Below the pieces are notes generated by a model, which searched no databases, was not told the DNA's origin, and was given only the letters and a program-made list of their open reading frames with translations. DNA of 64,000 nt from contig VICG01000013.1 in NCBI GenBank assembly GCA_008692225.1, forward strand, positions 1,488,001-1,552,000, read 5' to 3'. Position 1 is the first letter of the stretch. Every line of letters begins with the position of its first letter. The position numbers and the translations under genes were made by a program. Positions 40,533 through 53,908 of this stretch are shown here, one piece after another. The stretch is from Monilinia fructicola (taxonomy: Eukaryota; Ascomycota; Leotiomycetes; Helotiales; Sclerotiniaceae).

Positions 40533-42005
40533 ATAAAAGGAAGGGTCGGTGTTGTATTGTTCAGCTGTTTGTGAGGATGAAGTTGCAGTCGATCGATGTC
40601 GTGGTTGGTGTTGCGCTGAAGGGTTTGGATGGTGTGAAGATTGATTTGTCTTGGTTCTTGTGACCTTGGAATGGATTCTGGATACAAAGCGATAGATACG
40701 TGGTGGTCTGCATTTGGATTATTGCTGCAATGCGTGCTATGGCAATGGGAGGGATGATGGAGCAAATGCCAGCTTGTAGCCGGCGTCTTCAGGGGGGAGT
40801 TGGAGTTATTGCCCGACAATTTATGAGTTCCCTCGCTCACTGGCCCACTGGATTTATACATCCGGAAACCGGCGACTTTGCAATGGATGCGAAGAAGATT
40901 CACACTATCGAGACGAGGATTGTATCCGCAGTGCGATACTGCTGTCCATGCGCTTGGTGGGGAAGGTCCATCTGTCGCTTGATGTACAATCGTTGGATGG
41001 GTGAAGGGCTGGGAGTTGGACGCGGTACCTACCCGGCGGATCACTTTGGTCTGCAATGATGTGATGTTCAAGCTCACGTCGGCATCTATCTGCCCAGGAC
41101 GAGTATGGCGGCAAGGGAGCATGTGAAAGGGGTTGTTCTCTCGGGAGCTACGGCAGCTACGCTGTCGCGTAGGTGAGGGTAGTTCTTCTCGGTTATTGTT
41201 TTGCAGATATTGTGCAGGGCTGCTCTAGCTGAGCCACTCTATCTTCCACTCTGTTCCTTCCCCTGTCGATTTATCACGCTCGTCACCCCGTCGCTTAAAC
41301 CTCCCCTTCGACAGGCCCATTTCTTTCACCGTCTTTTTGCTCGCGCCGGCAATAATACACTGGCTCTCGTGTATTGAGATCAATGATTATCTTTAACCAT
41401 CCCAGCTTTCTCACTCGCCCGCTAATTCCTTGATAGACTTGAATAAAGCACTTTGGCATTATCACCGGGCTGCACGAGGGTTCCGTGTCCTTGTTCCGTA
41501 ATCCCAACTTCCTCGACGATACAGGGACCGAAATCAGCCGTGACGTCTAGCCTCCTCACGGACGCCATATAAACTGCAGTACCTTTGCTTGCGGGTCAAA
41601 GAACTCCAAAACCCCACCAACGCGACAGGAACACCATCCGCGATCTCCCCGACCGCGACCCTCGGTGTAGAAAGCGCGGCTGGCATCTCCCGCAACATCA
41701 ATCCGTCCGAGCATGCTCAATCCATCCCCCGACTCCTTCCTGCTTGATGGCGGCCTGCCTACATTCCCATATCCTGAAACGCACTTGGGTATTTCTTGTG
41801 CGCGCTCTGCTCGTTCCTGCTCATGGGTGCGTCGGCGGATTTCCTCCGTCTCTAGATTCGCTTCGTGGGATCTGGACAGTTGCGTGCGTGCCGGTTCCTT
41901 GAGGGGGGGTCGCTGGACTTCCGAACTTCCGTGGTTGGTCTCACTTGATGCTTCTTGATTATACACATAGATACAAAACGAGGAGAAGAAGAGAACTTTT
42001 GTCAA
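40533..42005. other. GC-richer spacer with coding-like fragments
   Basis: Two minus-strand frames stand out. One (41556-42005, 149 codons) is Glu/Arg-rich in the middle and ends in a GVLEFFDPQAKVLQFIW-like segment. The other is a 48-codon frame just below it starting at an ATG near 41569. A 119-codon plus-strand frame covers 40700-41059. None links by clear splice sites, and none has a family I know. They could be a short lineage-specific gene or remnants. Confidence 0.25.
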
Positions 42006-45000
42006 AGTCCGATCGACGCCCTTGTAAAGCTGTCTGGACTATTGACGGTTGAAATTGGGCTTAGGATCATATTGTGAAGAGCCATTCCTCTGGTTCTCCC
42101 CTAGCTTTAAACGGTTGAAGTCTACCTTGGTTACATGTGTAAGGGCGTGCTTTTGATCATAGTTCCAGCGTTGAGATTGGTTGAAGGTAGTCGTGGTTCA
42201 ACTCCTGAGATCATGTCTCTCTGATAATATGTCCCCTCTTTTTTATTGTTCAAGGTTGGTCTTGGTGTAGATTTTTAAGAGCATCGTGTTCAATTTACAC
42301 TCTGATTAGCTTTGTTGATTCCTTGTTGATCATTCAAACCTCGACGAGTTGGCTAGCCTACGGAGTAATTAGAGCGCCTTTCACCCCTCCAAAATGAATA
42401 CACGGTCAATCGAATTGTATATTAGCATATCACATCGTGTTGAATTTTTATTGAGAAATATTCTAGGTGGCAATAGTTGCTTGTAATCGATGAATCCAAG
42501 GTCCACGCACATGAAAACAGAGTCTATGATGGCGGCCACAAATTCGTTGGGTGAGACTTTCAATCCAGAGGTTGAGAAGTTGCAAGTCTTCTCCTGTCTT
42601 CAAAGACGAGTTTTTCAACGCCATCGAGGACTGATTTCCTCTCAGCTTGATCTCTAACATGCCAGGAAGCCTTGTGATCCCAAATTGCCTCCCAGCACGA
42701 ACGAAAACACAAATGGCTAAATTCAAGATTGTCTCTATAGTTTTACACGCATGGTTTTGATGAAATTAAGTTGAAGACGACGTTATCCCTTCATCAATCA
42801 ATGTCAGGGTAACATGATCTTCGCATTTGTAAATCTTCTCCCCACTCGGTTCGCTTGGCTCACAGCACGGCGACTTACATCTAGCTTCTACGTCCACAAG
42901 TTGAGAACACATGCTCATGAATCAGGACAAAAAAAAGAAAAGCTGGTAGCGTACGAGCAGCTCCACGCAAGTTTGTAGAAGCTCAGTCTATTCCCTCAAC
43001 TCCCTCCCCGAGCATCCTCGCTTTCGCTATCGCATTCTAGGCAACAGATCACGAGCCGGGGTAATTATCTCCAACTCCTGACATTGCATTACGACGACGA
43101 CAAAAAAGACTGACCGCAAGAAGACCAAAGTAATAAACTTCAAAAGAAATACCCATGGCCGAGCAAAAATCCGAGACCGGGCTTCTAAAAGCCAGTAAAT
43201 CCCGAGGCTCACACCAGAAACCAACGTATGCTTCCCCGCTATTCTACCCTATAGAAGTTTAGGAGAATACTTACTATGCAGCAAAGGACCCGAAACTTCT
43301 GCTGAAGGATGCAGAAGTCAGCGTAACACTCGTACCTCGCATTATTCCCTCGAGCCAAATTCACGGAAGCGAACATGACAAGTTTGTGAGTGATTGTGCT
43401 AGGAAGTGGGATGTGCTACTTTTAACTTCATAACATCCACATCAAGAATTGTTTTTTCACGCACAACTATCGTACAGCTCATGATTCTGGGTGCCTACCC
43501 GAAATGAAGGGGCTTGTGGTTCCTGCCTCCCAGGGCGTCTCACTGCCTATTTTCGGGCCAGGAGATTGCGGCAACATCCGAGTACCGATTGAGGCCACAA
43601 CACATTATGTTGCCGCTTTTTGATTGATACAGAAAAGCTTCAGTGATAGTCCGGGATGTTTCCGGTGCTTTCCCGGTGAACGATAGATAATCAAGATTCA
43701 TTGTTGGAAGCCTAGATATGAGCCAGCACGATACTCCATGCAGGAGACTGCGTTTCAATCACATGGGCATGCATCCATTCCGCTCTCGTTACGATTCGGG
43801 TGTCGTACAGATGTTATCTTCTATGATCTTGTAATCGGCGGATAGGGCCTTACCATGACTGGGCAGAATTGAAGCACTTCAGTGTTAGGTTCGCAGTAAT
43901 TGTATCGCACCATATGTGTTGATGCTACTCTTCTTGTCTTGTAGGTAGTATTGGGATAGTATTGGACGTGCGTATGAGGCGCCTCGGAGTTTTTCTCTTC
44001 CTTCTCCTCGCGACTATATCAACCTATCGAATAACCTCACCGGTGACATCGGTGACCCCAATGCAGTAGCTCTTGAGTCTGAAAAGTCTATCCCCAGCAA
44101 AGTGAAAGTGAATTAAATTACAGGGTACTTTGACATGGAGGATTGCAGGCCGGGGCACAATTTTTGATGTAAATTCTCAAAGTATATGTGAAGGGATGGA
44201 TGATAGGCCGCAGGCGCAAGGCCGTTGCAAGGCTTGAGATGGGGAAGCATGCAATCAATGGTGGCGAAAAGTCACTCGGGTTGTATGCACAGGAGGAATT
44301 AATTGCTGCAGGTCGCTTGATAAGAGATCCTTCGGGTGATGAACTCGAGATAATCGAGAAAGTTTTCGTTCAATCTGTTATTGGTCGTATAAAAAAATCT
44401 TCATGCACTCCTGGTGGCGTCAAATCACTGATAGAGCCACGTCTGCCACCAAGCAAATCATTTTAAGGCAAGAGCAACCTTCTATCGAGGGTAGCTCGCC
44501 CAAGGATTGTTACGCAACGTCTTTCTTTGATCCCTCATTGCGTCGAATCAAGTTCACATGACAGAATAGGCAATAAGCCGAGAATTTTGGTAATATTTGT
44601 CAGAGACAGTAATCTCCAAGGCCCGAATTAGGCTTGAAGCCCTGTCGATAATTCCAAGATGAGAACTGGCTGAAACTTTCCCAAGGGCAGATAATCCTCG
44701 GGGATTCAAGGAGGCCACAGTATCAAACTGAGCTCCTATTGGGCAACGCTTCTCTCGAAAGACGGAATTGGAAGGCCCCTTCTCGTCCAAACCAACTAAT
44801 CAGACATTCTTGAAAGGGAATCCTTTTGGGGCCAAATTTTTTTTGCAAAATGTAAATTTTCCATTGGTATTCGAACGCACCCAGGGGTCAAATATGGATG
44901 CACACCAACACTTACATATACGATTGAGGGTGCGAGAAAGTGTTCGACCCACTGCATGATGCCCAAAGGTCTTGTTTGACTTGCCGCGCTGCTTCACTTG

Positions 45001-48000
45001 GCAAGATATGTTAAGCGCTGAAGATGCGCAAGCACTAGAACAGCATGTGGTGCGGATACCACAGATTCTACTGTCATAATGTTTCCAGGCTGTGCCTCGC
45101 GGAACGGGACGATGCTGTGAAGTCTTTGGTGGAGGCAGTCTTAGAGTTCTACGCCCCTCTAATTGACCTTGTTCCGAAATTCAAAGACTCGTTGAAGAAT
45201 TCCAAAAGAGCTTCAACTCCGAAGATTATTTTTAGGAAAGCGTGGTGATTTGGTTGAAGGTTTTGGATATAGAGTTTATTGACAAGAATAGCTATCGTCC
45301 TATGATGAACAAGGGGAGATCTGCAGGTAGCCCATCCGTGAATGCACTACTACAGAGCTAAAGCAAGCCAAGGTGGACTTGATGATCGATGCTTGATGAC
45401 AACGAACTTGAAGAAGAAATTATTGAAGGAACCAATGATAAGTGAAAGATATGATAGGTGCAATGGGCATGATGGAGGCTGAATGAATATTGGTGGATTT
45501 TGGTGGCTTTCCACTCCCACCACCTTTGGAGGGCTGACCAGGTTCTTCACCTTGCAGCATAACCACAGCGTGTCACCCACGTTTTCTTAAACCGTGTTTT
45601 TAGTACTTTTTAGTGTACGAAGAGACCCAAGTAGATAAATGTATGACAGACAAATGTATGACAAGTAAATAAGAAAAAGAAATTGATTTTCTGGGGGCTA
45701 TGTCGAAACATGAAACGATCATCTGAAGACCTTTATGCCGCTTGCGCTGCCGCATTCTAACACTTGATCGTAAGTGGAAGATTGTGGTGTTCACGGGTAC
45801 TTGTTTGTGGAGAACACACACAGCATCAAGGGCTGTGTAAGGCTGGGAGATGATCATGCTGGGGGCCCGTAAGATGACAATGGGGCTGTTGGCTTGAATC
45901 ATGGATCATAGAATCTAGTCCACATTCTAGATTAGATGAGATGAGATGACATGAGATGGCAGTCAGCTTTGGCTACTGTAGCAGATTACTCCTCCGTATA
46001 GACATTGTTATTGTGCGAATCAGACAACTGCCGTTGGCTTGTAATCGTGTGGGACCTCTCGGACTCCCCACATACAACATCGCCGCTTACATGATCATTC
46101 GTAGATTGGACCAACAAGAAGTCATCCTGTGATAGTTTTCCAACATGCTAATAACATAGAATCGAAGCACTCAATGCATGGCAAGGATTAGATGACCAGT
46201 CAATGCGAGGGTAGGGTAAACCGTAAGGGGTCCACAATAGCAGAAAAAGGTGTGTATGTATGTATGTATACATGTATAATAATAGAAATGTAATGTGATA
46301 TCATGTAATAATGTGGTTGGAATGAGACGAAATCATGGGATGGGATATGGTTAAAGTAGCATTAGAACGGAGATAACTTCAATTTGAGTCGTGTTTGTCC
46401 GCTTAATAGCGTCGGGGAACAATTACTCCGGCATTTCAGTAAGACTTGTAAGAATCATGTACATCTTTACATATTTCACACATTTCAAGCATACACACCT
46501 GCTATTTCGAACAAATCATCAGGAGATATGACATGATATCAGGAACTGTGGGTGAAAAATAGCTTACCATTTCATGAGATTGCTTGCTAATACGTTCTTA
46601 TGAGGTTGGCCAAGACAATATTCCATGGATTCGGATTATTCGCATCCTGTTTTTGGCATTCGCTATGATACCAAATTTGTACACATAGATGCTGCAAGCT
46701 GCACACCGAAGTTGGGTATTTTTGCAGTATCTGACGGTACCTATCACAAGGGAGCTACCAAGAAGTACTGTATCCATCCGCAGGGACCTCGTATATCACT
46801 CCTGGAGCCTTTCACTACTCGGTGGCGAGGGGGAGGGGTGTTTGAGCAGAGAACATCGAGGTGACAGTCGCGAATAGAAGAATTAAGTTACATTCCTCTT
46901 ACCAAGCTATGTCCCTGATCCTCGTCCTCGTCCTCGTCATTCTCACTGTACGATCACGATTTGACCCTCATCCAAGATTCTATTGCCCTTGTTTTTTTAC
47001 ACTTGCCACTATCGATTGCGATATATCCCAGCATCCCTTTGAGATTCTCCACTATCGTCCAGAATATCATGGATGTTATTCCCAATGTTATTTCCAACTT
47101 TAAAAGGGAAAAACAAGCTCAGATAAGATTAACAAGAGGTACCAACGATCTCGTAAGGATATTCAAAGCGTCTATCGTAATATTAAACTCTACTAGGCGA
47201 GATGCTCTTAGTGGATATACGTAGCCGCCATTTAGAGGCGTATCACTGCCGTGCCATCCGTCGCGGGATCGATGGCTCCTCGGCTTATATAATCATGATT
47301 TCAGCCCTCATGCTCGTTTGTTTCAAAAGCCTCTGAAACTTTCGATCAATGATTGGGTGACACAAAAATGGCATTGTTCACAGTACTCGATGTACCATCC
47401 CATTTCAGTGCTGTGAATAAATGCAACCCCAGTCACCGAAGCGAAGTACGCGATCATCTTAACAAACAGGAACATTGGACAGCGTTGCCACGAGCATGAC
47501 AAGCAAGAGACGGGGTTAGAATGTAACGGATGCACATGCATCATGTATGCGTATTTTGGTAAACTCATGGGTCATGATTATGAATGACTTCGGTTCTTCC
47601 CTTGTGCATACATTTTGGAAGATCCCGGCTCAAATCTCATTTGCTGGTATTACTATTAGCCTCATATATTCAGGCGAAATTCCCGCCGGACCAACCCATT
47701 CTGTCTACATCGTCCCAATATGTCAAAGATTGGCATTGTCAGCTGGAATACATCATGCCGAGGGGCAGCAGTAGAACCAACATTTGATAATGCCTAACAA
47801 ATCGAAAGACAACACATACATCAATATCATGGGATGAGACGCGCGCGCGGTTAAGAGTCGGGTTCTACCTTGTCCGGAATACGCGCACCAGCCATCCACT
47901 CTATCTCAATCCGGGCCGGTTCTCATTGTGGGTTAACATTTGGGCCTTCCGAGAGGCAAGGGTATCTTATATATATTATGTATGCAGCCTATTTGAATTT

Positions 48001-50549
48001 TCAGCCTTCCGGCCAATAACCATCTTTCTCCCAACCAACAACTCGGTCTTCCAGCCAATAGACGGCCTATCCATCTCAGCGGTATTGATATTTAGATAGT
48101 AGATTTACAATCGATACCTTGCAAGCAGCCATCAAAGCCCAAAAAACGTATGATTACCACAAGGAGAAGGGGATGCACCCTGATTCCTCTTCTTACCTTC
48201 TCCATGCACTCTAGTCCCTTTCCAATAATTCCCCTTTAATACTTTGTTGCTACTTCCCCTATCTCATCAAGTCACACATACATACATCTACTTCCTACAT
48301 GCGGCAAGTACCTCTGTTCATCCCCGGCAGCTCACCCCTGTCACACTCGCTTAGCATACACTCTCCAACCCAGCCCGTCAACCCGGCACAATGTTCTCCC
48401 TTTCTTACACGCATCTTCATCCCTACCCTACCATTCATATATTCATGGCCTACTGTACCTATTCACATTCTTCCGGACCATTTCTTTGTAAGTCCAAACC
48501 CACTAGCCCCATCATATCAATCAGCATTACAGTAGTAGCCTCACCTCGTACCTGCCGCCTTAATCACATCCAAAGTGAAATTTGCCCAGCGGGCCTTCTA
48601 AGCAGCAGTGACCACCCTGCCATTAATTAAGCCTTGCGGAGCCAATCAGCTAATTTACATCCAATTTACATCCAATTTACATCGAATAAGTCCAAGCTTC
48701 TGACCAGCACCTCGATACAAGAATACAAATATTTCTCTCCCGTCATGTGAATGGAATTCCAAATTCGGGCTCGTCATCCCAATTGGGATTTCACGACGTG
48801 TCCAATGATATCTCGAGATTTCGAGACTCCATCACAATGTATCTATCTACCAATGGAAAATTCGAGATGCCGAAGTAGAAACTCCCAAATTTGCCATACA
48901 AATCCGGAAGAAATGAATAGAAAATATGCACGTTATGAGGGAACCCCCAAAAATTCGCAAAGGGCTGCTCGAGTTGATCAGGGTGTTCGGACAAGGCAGG
49001 CAGATAGATAATTTTGCAAATACTGAGTAATTCCATTCATTCGGGTATGAATTCATCCCATCTATTCTAGTCTGTGCAAACGGCATTGTATTCCCAGAAT
49101 TTTAATTCGTCAAGCATCAATATGAATGATCGACTCGCTTGTCAAGCGCCTTCCCCTTCACCGAATCTTTGCGTAACAAAAACAAATACAAGACGGGGTA
49201 GTGAAAATCTCTCTGTAGCGTACTAATATCGCATCATATAACTCAGCTTTGATTCATATATACGTCAAAGAAAGACAAATCAAAATTGAAAGATGTAGAT
49301 TTGATGAAGTCCAGAAATTCATGAATCCATTCCTATTCCAGTAACCCAAATCCATATTTACCAGCCTGCCGTCCAAAGTCATTTCTTTTCCGTCCATCGC
49401 TCATGCTCCCAAATGCTTGACCTTGTCCTTGCCCACAAAAGCCCGAGTCCAAGCCCAAGCCCGTTTTCTTCCACCCCACCCATCCATTCAAGCCCTTCCT
49501 TCCCAGTGCCGACCAACCGTTTGTGTGATGTTGTATCCCGCTGAAGGAGGGATTGAAGAGTGAACAAAAGGTATTCGTACGATGAAGGAAATATATATAA
49601 AACTAGACAAAAAGATAAAATAAAAGCAAAATGTATAACCCAAATGGCCAGAAGAGGAAATAGAAATAAAAAATCCAAACAATGAATCGATCGGTTGATC
49701 TCGATGCAAACTCCCAAACAAATCCCCAACAGTTTGTAAAAGTACATGTGATAATTGATATTCGGCGCGACCGAGGTTCGAATCCACTCGATCGGATTTT
49801 CGCAAAATCGCAAAGCAAGACGACTGAAAATCCAAACACAAAAAAGACACCGAGTACTATCGCAACGCAAGGCAACACAAACAATACATCAAGGTAAGAT
49901 TCCAGAAATATAGAAAGGAAAAAGAACAGTTGGATCGATGCAATGCAAGGCGGGCAGTCTCGCGTCCGCACTTCCCAATGGATGCGGGAACGAGCAGCCA
50001 GCATCATCTCTCAATCTCGCATTCGAATTCGTGCGGTCGTGCATTTATACATCCGATTGTGGAACCATCAGCGGCCCCCAATCTACCAAACTTTGACGTA
50101 TGTAGAAATGTGTTTTATGGATATGAGCCGGAAGCACATTTAGTGTAGTGGTGTGCATGCGTGACGGGTTGTGCGGTAATACGATACGATACCGACAACG
50201 CAGGTTCGTGCTGACATCTGACGGGTTTGTAGGGATGCGTATGCACGTCGGTTTTTTTCTGGAATAATTCATGAGTGATGAGATAATGACTGATGAACCC
50301 TGAACCGAAGCGCTGAATCATGGAACAATAGAATGCTTTTCGTATTGTGATATTTGCAACATCGTGTGTAATGAAAATGAAAATGATATGAAACAATCCT
50401 CGAACCCCTCGGAGATTTTTTATGCCCATGGTATACTTCTCGTCGCGATTACTCCCAAGTGTCCCCCCTCCCCGCACCAAAATAGTAGAGTAGCGAAATC
50501 GACTAGCCGCTCCACACAGGCTCTTGATTATGATGTTCAGCGCCCGTCG
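42006..50549. other. Gene-poor region, 8.5 kb
   Basis: No gene can be supported. Short protein-like frames with stops occur around 44188-45250 on the plus strand (a 92-codon piece with EELIAAGRLIRDPSGDELEI and a 67-codon helical piece) and around 46625-47224. They may be decayed genes. The right end (about 49400-50549) should include the 3' UTR of the zinc-finger gene; the hydrophobic 163-codon frame there looks incidental. A TACGGAGTA word occurs at 42359. No long repeat or transposon ends were found. Confidence 0.45.
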
Positions 50550-51843
50550 TTATATACTCATGTCTCTCGAGATACGGAGCCCCTGAAGAGAGACTGATGT
50601 GAGAGGACTGATCATAGCATCGTGAGCGTGAGTGGAGCCCCCGTTGTGTAGGGGCGGTGAATAATGGGAGTTTTGAAGGTAAGACGGATTTCGTCCCATC
50701 TGCTCCTGGTGAGGTGGGAGTACTAGCTTTAGTTGATTCAATGGATTGTTGTCTATAGCATAATTTTGAGGTCTGAAATCAACGGTTTCGATGTCGAATC
50801 GTTTCGAACAGCCATCCTCCATATGTCTATTGTAGTTATCAGTATGGGTGTGAGAGTAAGAATTTAGAATAGGGTAAAAGCGCACCTTCGAAGTGTATCT
50901 TTTCTTGCAAAGAACCTGCTGCAATAATCACATTTATGATTTCGTTGCTTCATATGAACACTTTGGTTGTGACGTTGAAGATCTGTCTTTCGGACAAATT
51001 TCTTGGTGCAGTTATCCACGGTACATGGAAATGGATACTCTCGATCCGCATCATGAGTTTCCATATGAGCCTTGTAATTGTAGCTACGGCCAAAGAGCTT
51101 CCCGCATCCTTTGACACGACACTGGAAGTTTGCATCTTCCTTGGTGGTGAGCTTTCGAGGCCCTCTGGTCCGTGCTACTACACTTGGACGACGAAGATCT
51201 TGTGAAAGCGATCTATCCTGACTCTCGGATCGTCTATCATAAGCTGGAATCTGTAGAGCAGAGAATGGTGGCAAGTCGGTGGAGGTGTATTCAACTTTTT
51301 GTGCCCATGGGGATTGATCGTAGTATGATGTTTCGAGGGTCCCTGGGTAGGTATTTGCTCCACTCACAAATGATGTGTGATTATGTGGGGGGAGCCTAAT
51401 GTGAAAGAATCGCCACTTGGAGCATATTCCGAATGGTCTTCCATTTTGATGCGTGGTGTGTAAGAAGGTATCGATCCAGATTGGGTAAATACTTCTGAAG
51501 GTGGAACGGAAGAGAGTGAAGAGCGATGAGAGGTATTGCTAGACGGGAGTGGAGAAGCTGGAAGAATGGGAATTTCGGCAGTTTGGGACGTAGTATATAT
51601 ATCAGTGGTGAAGGGAGCTGATACCGCTGGATTATAGGAGGCAAAAGGATCATACTCCGCGGAGAGGATGTTGGGCGTTGACATCGATGACCTAGGTATG
51701 TTACGGCTATCTGCCCAGGTGCTGATGGCTACAGAAGATGGGCCTCCTGACTCCGAGCTCGCATCCTGATGCTCCATTGCTGGAGGGGATCCCGACATGG
51801 AGCAAGAATAGAGTCCCAGGCCTTGAATAGAATCCGTCGACAT
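50550..51843 (-). CDS. C2H2 zinc-finger transcription factor, frame broken once by an apparent 1-base deletion
   Basis: Exon 1 spans 51843-50886 and exon 2 spans 50826-50550, joined by a 59-nt intron (GTGCGC donor, AATAG acceptor) that falls inside the third finger. Three fingers are present: CRVKGCGKLFGRSYNYKAH (C2H2), CTVDNCTKKFVRKTDLQRH (C2H2) and CDYCSRFFARKDTLRRHMED, ending GC (C2HC-like). The N-terminal region is Ser/Pro/Thr-rich with PRIKMEDHSEY. The two parts of exon 1 are in different frames, and the switch lies at a run of six G (six C on the coding strand) at 51387-51392. Seven bases there would join them and make the coding length an exact multiple of three (411 codons). No convincing intron explains the switch. 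It is either an assembly error or a real mutation. A regulator acting in the nucleus is expected, targets unknown. The frame also extends upstream of the ATG used here. Confidence 0.75.
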
Positions 51844-53655
51844 GTACCTTGAGTCACTTTGAGCCGGTGAAGGATATTCAAAAAGTGGCTGTTGAGTTGC
51901 CTGAGAATGAGAAAGGCGGCGTTGGGGAACGAGTGGATTGAGGGGTCAACTCCATGTTGTTTATAAGAAGTGAGAAGAAAGTTAAGGAGAAGTACAAATA
52001 TGATGGGAGGACAAGTAACTAATGTAATAGTTGGGGGCTAGAAGTGTGACTTGAGTGATGTCTGATGGCTGATGGCGTTGGGGACTGGTAGATCACGTCT
52101 TGGAGATGTGTAGTAAGATCCCAGAAATGTGATGTGATATTTCGTACAGAAACTGAGGCGATAACTGCAGAACGAGGACCTAGACGGTGGCGAAGATGAA
52201 CCTGAAGGAATCAGAAGTTGTATGGGTGATATCCAACAGGAGGAGAAGGTTGAAGATGGAGTATGAAAGCTACAAGAATAGCTGAACTTCGGACACTTGG
52301 AAGAGTGAAGGATGTAGAGTGGTAAATGAGTTGTATATTTCTTGTCCTTTCGAGGAAGAGAAAGGAAGGCCACGGGCATCTAAGTATTGCAAGGCAGATT
52401 TCAAGGGTTGTCTTTCTATTCAAATAAAGATATATAAACATAGTGAGTCTAATGGAATCCTGTTACTTACCAGGGTCGCGGCAGTCTAAGTTGGTAGCAT
52501 AACAGACGTAACAGGGGGTGAGCACCATGGGTATTCAAATCTGTGGAACCCTGTCATATAAGCCAACTGCAGGAGACGCACTGGTCGAGATCCGACCTAA
52601 AGGTAAATGCTACCCGTACCCAAGCAAGGATACAGTGTTGGTTCTCGTTTCTTATAATGGCAAGCAAGTAAATTGAATTAGGTTAAGAGTGGAGAGTAAG
52701 TAATATGGGGAAGAGGGAGTTGTATAGATCAGGTCAAATGTTAGTGTAACCAGAATGACTGTATTTTTTCGAGACTCTCATTTAGAAAAGCTGACCATCA
52801 GAAGCTGTAGCTGAATAGGTAAAGTGCATCTGATTGGATTAATATGATATTTTCCAACAGGTAATCTGCAAGATAGCGCTTCGATTTGCTATACTTGATG
52901 TTTTAGAGCAAACTTAGATAGTCTATTTGCTTTGGGGTCTTAAGGCAGGATACAAAATAGAAGGCTAAGCCTCGTCATTGCTGTCAGACACATCCGAGAT
53001 TGATTGGCGTCGGCACGATATTAGCATTCTTTCTAGACGATCTCGTAATTCGATCTCGTTCAAACTGCTGAGCCTGTCGACACAACTGGCGATATTCAAA
53101 TATTGGTATATTTTTGACCATTTGATGATGAGTTTCCAGTCCGCAAGGATTTCCAGTACGGCATCACACTTGAATCTAGATAATTCGCGAGTAACCCATA
53201 GACATCTAGGTAGGGGTCTCTGAGTCTCATCTTTATCCATGCCGAATATCCATACGAGGCACTTCGTGAGTCGGTCGTAGATATCCGGGATGTATGATGT
53301 ACCGGAACTTTGTCTAGAGCAGATAACATGGTTGCCCTGTTGAATAGCACGTTATAAGTGATCGCGACCTACCTTGTATACAAGCTAATACTTGAGCCCA
53401 GTATAGGATTCCGATATTGATCATACAAATGGACGAGTAGCCTTTGCTATTGACCTGATAATGTGATTAGCAGTTGAGGGACATAATCTTTTTTAGGGGT
53501 TAAACGTGTTGGATTACTGTACACTAGCAAACGCGCTGAAAAAAAAAGGTACTACTTGTTACACTTGATTAGTGGCCGTTTTAGTGTTTGAAAGCTTATG
53601 ATTTCTTTTATTTCCCCACTATCCCCTTCGCTTGCTTTTCGTTCAGAGTCCACTT

Positions 53656-53908
53656 AGAACTACTAGAACTACTAGAACTACTAGAATTACTAGAATTACT
53701 AGAACTACTAGGTACTAGGTAGATAGGTAGATAGGCAGGTAGATAGGCAGGTAGGTAGGTAGGTAGGTAGGTAGGTAGGTAGGTAGGTAGTAGTAGGTAG
53801 TAGGTAGTAGGTAGTAGGTAGTAGGTAGTAGGTAGTAGGTAGTAGTAGTAGGTAGTAGTGGCTAGCTAGGTAGGTAGGTACGGAGTAGGTGGTAGCTAGC
53901 TAGGTGGT
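53656..53908. repeat. Compound ACTAGA / TAGG / GTAGTAG microsatellite
   Basis: Begins with about six ACTAGAACT units, passes into TAGA/TAGG tetramers (eight perfect GTAG units around 53751-53780), then TAGTAGG heptamer-like units and GCTAGCTAGG. About 250 bp in all. Confidence 0.92.

Noticed and set aside
40274..41122. Minus-strand 282-codon frame and plus-strand 200-codon frame over the TGGA array
   Set aside because: Their length comes from the stop-free tetranucleotide repeat. The flanking parts have no recognisable protein features.
49770..49795. GGTTCGAATCC, a word like the T-loop of a tRNA
   Set aside because: The flanking bases do not form a 5-bp T stem, and no acceptor, D or anticodon arm can be built around it.
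49379..49870. Hydrophobic 163-codon minus-strand frame
   Set aside because: It lies where the 3' UTR of the zinc-finger gene is expected, overlaps two other frames of similar length and has no family pattern.
52965..53240. 91-codon minus-strand frame with a charged helix
   Set aside because: Weakly protein-like, but the upstream overlapping frame cannot be joined to it by a clear intron and no family is recognised. Kept only as a note in the spacer entry.
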